From assembly GCA_010094045.1 (NCBI GenBank), contig ML986880.1:1-37906 (forward strand): a stretch of DNA of 37,906 bases, in the 5' to 3' direction. Below the pieces are notes generated by a model. That model saw only the letters and a program-made list of their open reading frames with translations, made no database searches and was not told where the DNA came from. The translations under genes were made by a program, and so were the position numbers. Positions 34,441 to 37,906 of this stretch are shown here, piece by piece; the stretch's first letter is position 1, and each line of letters opens with the position of its first letter. This stretch comes from Lojkania enalia. Its lineage: Eukaryota > Ascomycota > Dothideomycetes > Pleosporales.

Positions 34441-34912
34441 AAGTATAGGCCTGAAATTACTCCTCTATAGAATCTAGAAGGTCTAATAGTAGGCTGTTAA
34501 ATACCTTCCTAGTCCTCTTCTCTTCTACCCTCCTTTCTCTTTCTTCTTTCTAAACTTCTCTTAAACCTTCTCTATTTTATTCTTAACCGCCTAAGAACGC
34601 CGCGATATTAGTTTAAAAGTTAGATACTAGAGTCTTTAGAGCTAAAACCTAACAGAATAACTTAGTACTCTAGTAGAATAAAGTTACCTAGATACTAGCT
34701 GTAAGAAGGCTATCTTTCTAACTTTTTACAACCTAGATTATAAGCGCTAGGCTATAAGTAGATTCTAAAATAGTCTTAAAGGCTATCTTTTTATCCTTCT
34801 TATCTCCTATACATCGGGCTACTATCTATAGTTTAAAATAGCTCTAGAGAACTAGAAACTCCTCTTTATAGTAGGAGAGGATCTATAAGTATATTAGTAG
34901 TAAATACTCTAC
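34430..34912 (-). pseudogene. Antisense ORF of family B, copy 3
   Basis: Same minus-strand frame as in copies 1 and 2: SYFKL, IGDKKDKKIAFKTILEST, DSLLTASI, ALKTLVS. At one codon where copies 1 and 2 have TAA, this copy has CGA (Arg), so not every stop is shared. Confidence 0.55.
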
Positions 34913-35517
34913 TAGTATTAGATACGATTTATATAGGGTTATACTTTTTATTTTATAAGGTATAATACTCGTATTTTTTTAATCTTAGAAACTAAAAGAA
35001 AAATATTATATACCGCCCGCGGGTAAGTATATATATAGTTTAAAAGTAGATAACCTAAAAAACCTCTAAAAAGGCTTTAAAAGGTAGGTAGAATAGTATA
35101 TTAATTAATTTTTTTTATAAAGTATTAGTAATATTTTAATAATTAATAGTTCTAGAGATATATAATAATATATATAGAGTAGAAGTTATTATTTAGTTAA
35201 AGAAGCTTAGTTAATAATAACCTAGTAATATACTAAAGCTAATAAACGCTTATTACTATACGCGACGAAATTATAATATTAATAAACTATTATAATAGTA
35301 GTTACTAGCTAATATATAGGTTAATTATATTTACTATAAAAACCTTACTTAATATTATATTAATAAATATATCTTTATAAGCAACTATATATATTAGTTT
35401 TTACTAGTAAATATCTTTTTAAAGAAATTTCTTTATATTAAAACCTATTTATAATAGCCCTAATTCCCTCCTAAACTAGTATAGATAGAGACTATCAGCC
35501 TATAAGAAGGGGGGTAG

Positions 35518-35777
35518 TATAATAATATAAAAAAATCGTTCTATAAAAAGTTTTATCTTTTTACTTATCTTATCCTACCTCTAATTCTACCCCTTTTCCT
35601 ATCTATATATAGTTATATACTCCCTTATAAGTAGCTTAGTTATTTTTCTATATCTTTTTATATAAGGCTTATAGGTGTTAATAGAATTTTTAGGTTTCTA
35701 ATCCCCTATATATTCTTATATACCTCTAAGTAGATTCGTACTATATTTAGATCTATTATCTTATCTATACTATTATA
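35518..35777 (+). repeat. Family-B LTR no. 5 (right end of array)
   Basis: 260 bp, ending actattata. The following bases, cttct, do not match the left flank of the array. The last two LTR bases are drawn into the palindrome at 35776-35804. Confidence 0.88.
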
Positions 35778-35804
35778 CTTCTATAAATAGCATTTATAGA
35801 AGTA
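35776..35804. repeat. 13-bp perfect inverted repeat at the LTR/flank junction
   Basis: Arm tacttctataaat (35776-35788), loop agc, arm atttatagaagta (35792-35804). The first two bases belong to the LTR. It may be a preferred insertion target, or the end of another element into which family B inserted. Confidence 0.6.
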
Positions 35805-36296
35805 AAGCTTAAGTAGAAGCTAGAGCTAGAGTAATAAGCTGGAATTTTCCTACTCTTCCCTCCCCTTTATACTCTTATAGGAGCTCGACGATAGAAGAGG
35901 GGTACTATTATAGAATCGGCTTCTACCTAATCCTATACTACCTCGCCTATTATATATAGACCCGAACCTCTAATATATATATATACGATCTAATATCTAT
36001 CTTCTTTCTCTTTTTATCTAGATATCTTAAACTATTATAGTAGTAGTATATTAGTTATCTATATAACTTAATTTAATACTTATTTATCTAGTATTAATAA
36101 TCTAATATATATTACTGTAATAAGTATAATATAACTAAATTAATACTACTACTCTTTTATTTTAGCGTTAATTTTATATTAAGAGTCTTCTTATCTATTT
36201 CTATAACGCCCTAAATATCTAGCTATATAATTATTATACTACCGCCTATAATTATATAAGAGAATTTACTATATATATTAGATATATCTCTTTTAA
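35805..36296. other. A+T-rich segment, possible LTR remnant
   Basis: RIP-mutated and of unknown origin. A tatatatag box at about 35950-35959, followed by a pyrimidine-rich run (cttctttctctttttatct, about 36001-36020), has the look of an LTR promoter and R/U5 region. No second copy is present in the window, so this is only a suggestion. Confidence 0.35.
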
Positions 36297-36298
36297 TA

Positions 36299-37292
36299 AC
36301 GTACCTTATAAGCGAGCGGCCTATATAAGTAAATAGTCTACTCTATTAACTTTTTTAACCTTTATATATATATAGTTTAATAATTAAGTAATATAATAGC
36401 AATTTATAACTTACGCGATTATTTTATAGAAACCTTTATATTCTTCTAGTATATACGAGAATTATACCTAATCTTACTACAGTAGTTATAGCGCGCTTTA
36501 TACTATCTACTTATATTTAATCGCACCCTAAATTAGCGTATTATAGCCCGAGTTTTCTCCTTATTATCCTTTTTAATAATAACTATCTCTTCTTATACTT
36601 TTATTAAGGTCTCTTGCGCTTAAATCTACCTTTTTTTCTACTATTTCTATTTTATTACTACTTTATTTATTTCTTAAAGGCTGACGATTTTATTATATAT
36701 TAACCTAATCTAATATATCGCTTTTATAAAACCTTTCTTAAGCTAATTTAGCTTTTTAATAATAGAAGTTAGTAAAGAACTTATATCTCTTTAAATCCGA
36801 TTATAAATTAATATTAATTAAGTTTCTAGCTCACGTGTGTTACTTAGTATTTTTACTTCCTATAGGGTATTATTTTATACTAGTAGTATTAGCGTATAAA
36901 GCTTTATATTAAGCTTTAAAAGTACCGCTTCTAGATTAAATAGGACTAGACTAGCTCCTTAAAAGCTTATATAGATATTATCCTTTATAATTAATATATT
37001 AAAAGTAGCTTTAAAGGTTAGAAAGAACTTAAATTTTATAATATAGTTAATATAATTATATATTAAGACTGAGATCTGATTTCTATATATATACTTTAAT
37101 AGTAAGAAGCAGCTTATATCTAGTAGCTATAATAGGTATAATAAATAAGCTAGTATATAGAGTAGAATAATACCCTATTTCTTATAGAGTTTCTAGAAAT
37201 TAAGCGAGTTATAGCTATTATAGCTATTAAAGATTAGTAGTTAATATACGCTTATTATATAATCCCTTATATACCTATAAAAGTACTTTAAC
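36299..37292 (-). mobile_element. pogo-like transposon fragment, second family (3' part)
   Basis: Begins acgtacctta after a TA (36297-36298), with paired motifs aagcgagcggcc and, less well kept, a second copy 12 bases on, as in a pogo-type terminal repeat. Continues as the C-terminal half of a minus-strand transposase and stops at 37292, where a second copy of the same element starts in the same orientation. Its N-terminal half is not in the window. Confidence 0.75.
36440..37292 (-). pseudogene. DDE_1 transposase C-terminal half, RIP-inactivated
   Basis: Minus-strand traces in family order: LLIFNSYNSYNS (37240-37205), matching the second catalytic block (LLxLDGHxSH), with Asn for Asp and Tyr for both His; LLDISCFLLLKY (about 37126-37091), the LDVxxF-xPLK block; then a GLxPFxPExVL-like region at about 36,930-36,960; a coiled, charged C-terminus; and a CCHC zinc knuckle at about 36,450-36,494. 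The break at 37292 lies inside the catalytic domain, just upstream of the second Asp block. Confidence 0.72.
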
Positions 37293-37294
37293 TA

Positions 37295-37906
37295 ACATAC
37301 CTTACAAGCGAGCGGCCTATATAAGCGAACGGTCCACCCTATCAACTTTTTTAACCTTTATATACGTATAGCTTAACAACTAAGTAATATAATAGCAATT
37401 TACAACTTGCGCGATTATTCTATAGAAACCTCTGCATCCTTCTAGTATGTACGAGAATTATACCTAGTCTTACCGCAGCAGCTATAACACGCTTTACGCT
37501 GTCCGCTCGTACCTAATCGCACCCCAAATTAGCGTATTATAGCCCGAGTTTCCTCCTCATCATCCTTTTCAGCAATAATCATCTCTCCTTATACTTTTAT
37601 TAGGGTCCCTTACGCTTGAATCTGCCTTTTTTTCTACTGTTTCCGTTTTATTGCTACTTTATTTGCTTCTTAAAGGCTGACGATTTTATCGCGTATTAAC
37701 CCGATCTAATATATTACTTTTATAGAGCCTTTCTTAAGCTGATTTAGCTTCTTAATAATAGAAGCTGGTGAAGAACTTATATCCCTTTAAATCCGATTAT
37801 AAATTAATATTAATTAAGTTTCTAGCTCGCGCGCGTTACTTAGTGTTTTTACTTCCTATAGGGTATTATCTTATACTAGCGGTATTAGCGTACGAAGCTT
37901 TATATT
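37295..37906 (-). mobile_element. pogo-like transposon, second copy, lightly mutated (runs off right edge)
   Basis: Matches 36299-36910 at an offset of 996 bases and is cut by the window end. It starts acatacctta after TA (37293-37294). It keeps many CpA/TpG that the first copy lost (gcagcagctataaca, tgcatcc, gtatgtacg). The minus-strand transposase C-terminus is readable: EKDDEEETRAIIR, then CYSCCGKTRYNSRTY (37490-37446), a CCHC knuckle with its first Cys, its His and its last Cys replaced by Tyr. The TA and orientation fit insertion of this copy into the first. Confidence 0.72.

Larger units (their letters stand above)
29573..35777 (+). mobile_element. Family-B Ty3/gypsy chromovirus, copy 3 (5' internal deletion)
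   Basis: LTR 29573-29832, internal 29833-35517 (5,685 bp), LTR 35518-35777. About 757 bp of the leader and early gag are missing. The deletion joins ttata at the LTR end to ttata(g) before gtaataaagagatag in gag, a short microhomology. The rest is collinear with copy 2. A 4-bp deletion (acta) near 33,520 is a rare non-transition change. Confidence 0.88.
6140..37906. other. RIP-mutated A+T-rich block
   Basis: From about 6140 on, TpA dominates and CpA/TpG nearly vanish; the 60 bases from 12481 contain neither. Copies of each repeat differ mainly by C/T and G/A. Former coding frames keep register over hundreds of codons but carry TAG/TAA where CAG, CAA or TGG would have stood. This is the known footprint of RIP with CpA preference. 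Two segments are visibly less mutated: the solo LTR at 22001-22260 and the pogo-like copy from 37295. Confidence 0.93.

Noticed and set aside
6140..37906. Mitochondrial or organellar DNA, because of the extreme A+T content
   Set aside because: The CpA/TpG loss, nuclear-type LTR elements with target duplications and the join to normal nuclear DNA fit RIP instead.
8401..37906. CRISPR-like or centromeric satellite array
   Set aside because: The repeats are LTRs and whole transposons with coding traces. There are no short regularly spaced units, so a centromere cannot be claimed from this window.
1..37906. tRNA, rRNA and telomeric repeats
   Set aside because: I looked for cloverleaf-like arms, conserved rRNA words and TTAGGG runs and saw none. 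A covariance-model search could still find a degraded one.

Overview
The window looks like a filamentous ascomycete (Pezizomycotina) chromosome with two very different halves. Bases 1 to about 6,000 have balanced composition (35 G+C in the 60 bases from 1081). From about 6,140 to the end the DNA is extremely A+T-rich (13 G+C in the 60 bases from 12481), and CpA and TpG are almost absent while TpA is everywhere. Related copies differ mainly by C/T and G/A changes, and old coding frames are full of TAA and TAG. This is the signature of repeat-induced point mutation (RIP), known mainly from Pezizomycotina. I name no species.

Left part. A minus-strand gene running off the left edge encodes tetratricopeptide repeats of the type found in fungal TPR-CHAT and NLR-like proteins. 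It is divergent, across a 293-bp intergenic region with a 17-bp palindrome, from an intact 275-codon plus-strand ORF of no certain family. These are the only two convincing genes. Bases 1464-6000 hold a 12-bp GATATC minisatellite, two strong hairpins and a broken minus-strand coding remnant.

Right part. All of 6001-37906 is transposon or unassigned A+T-rich DNA. In order: a hAT-like terminus with clustered CGAT/ATCG motifs (6001); a 1,849-bp pogo/Fot1-like transposon with 75-bp terminal inverted repeats and a dead minus-strand transposase (6247-8095); a tandemly duplicated LTR plus 191-bp unit (8401-9300); and a head-to-tail array of three copies of one Ty3/gypsy chromovirus, here family B (260-bp LTRs, about 7.0 kb full length), whose neighbouring copies share LTRs at 22862 and 29573. 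Copy 1 carries a nested second gypsy element, family A (13236-18739, 202-bp LTRs, target duplication TATAT), and a reverse-oriented solo LTR (22001-22260, target duplication AGTAT). Copy 3 has lost the start of its internal region. The right edge has two pogo-like fragments of another family, one apparently inserted into the other.

Two points matter most. First, all three family-B copies keep an antisense reading frame of well over 100 codons between the end of pol and the 3' LTR, interrupted almost only by stops that RIP can make; this looks like an extra gene of the element. Second, the 10-N gap at 18855-18864 is flanked by a 1,341-bp direct repeat that showed no mismatch where I compared it. 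Among copies that otherwise differ by many transitions, this is almost certainly two overlapping contig ends that were never merged, so about 1,351 bp of the window is probably artificial.
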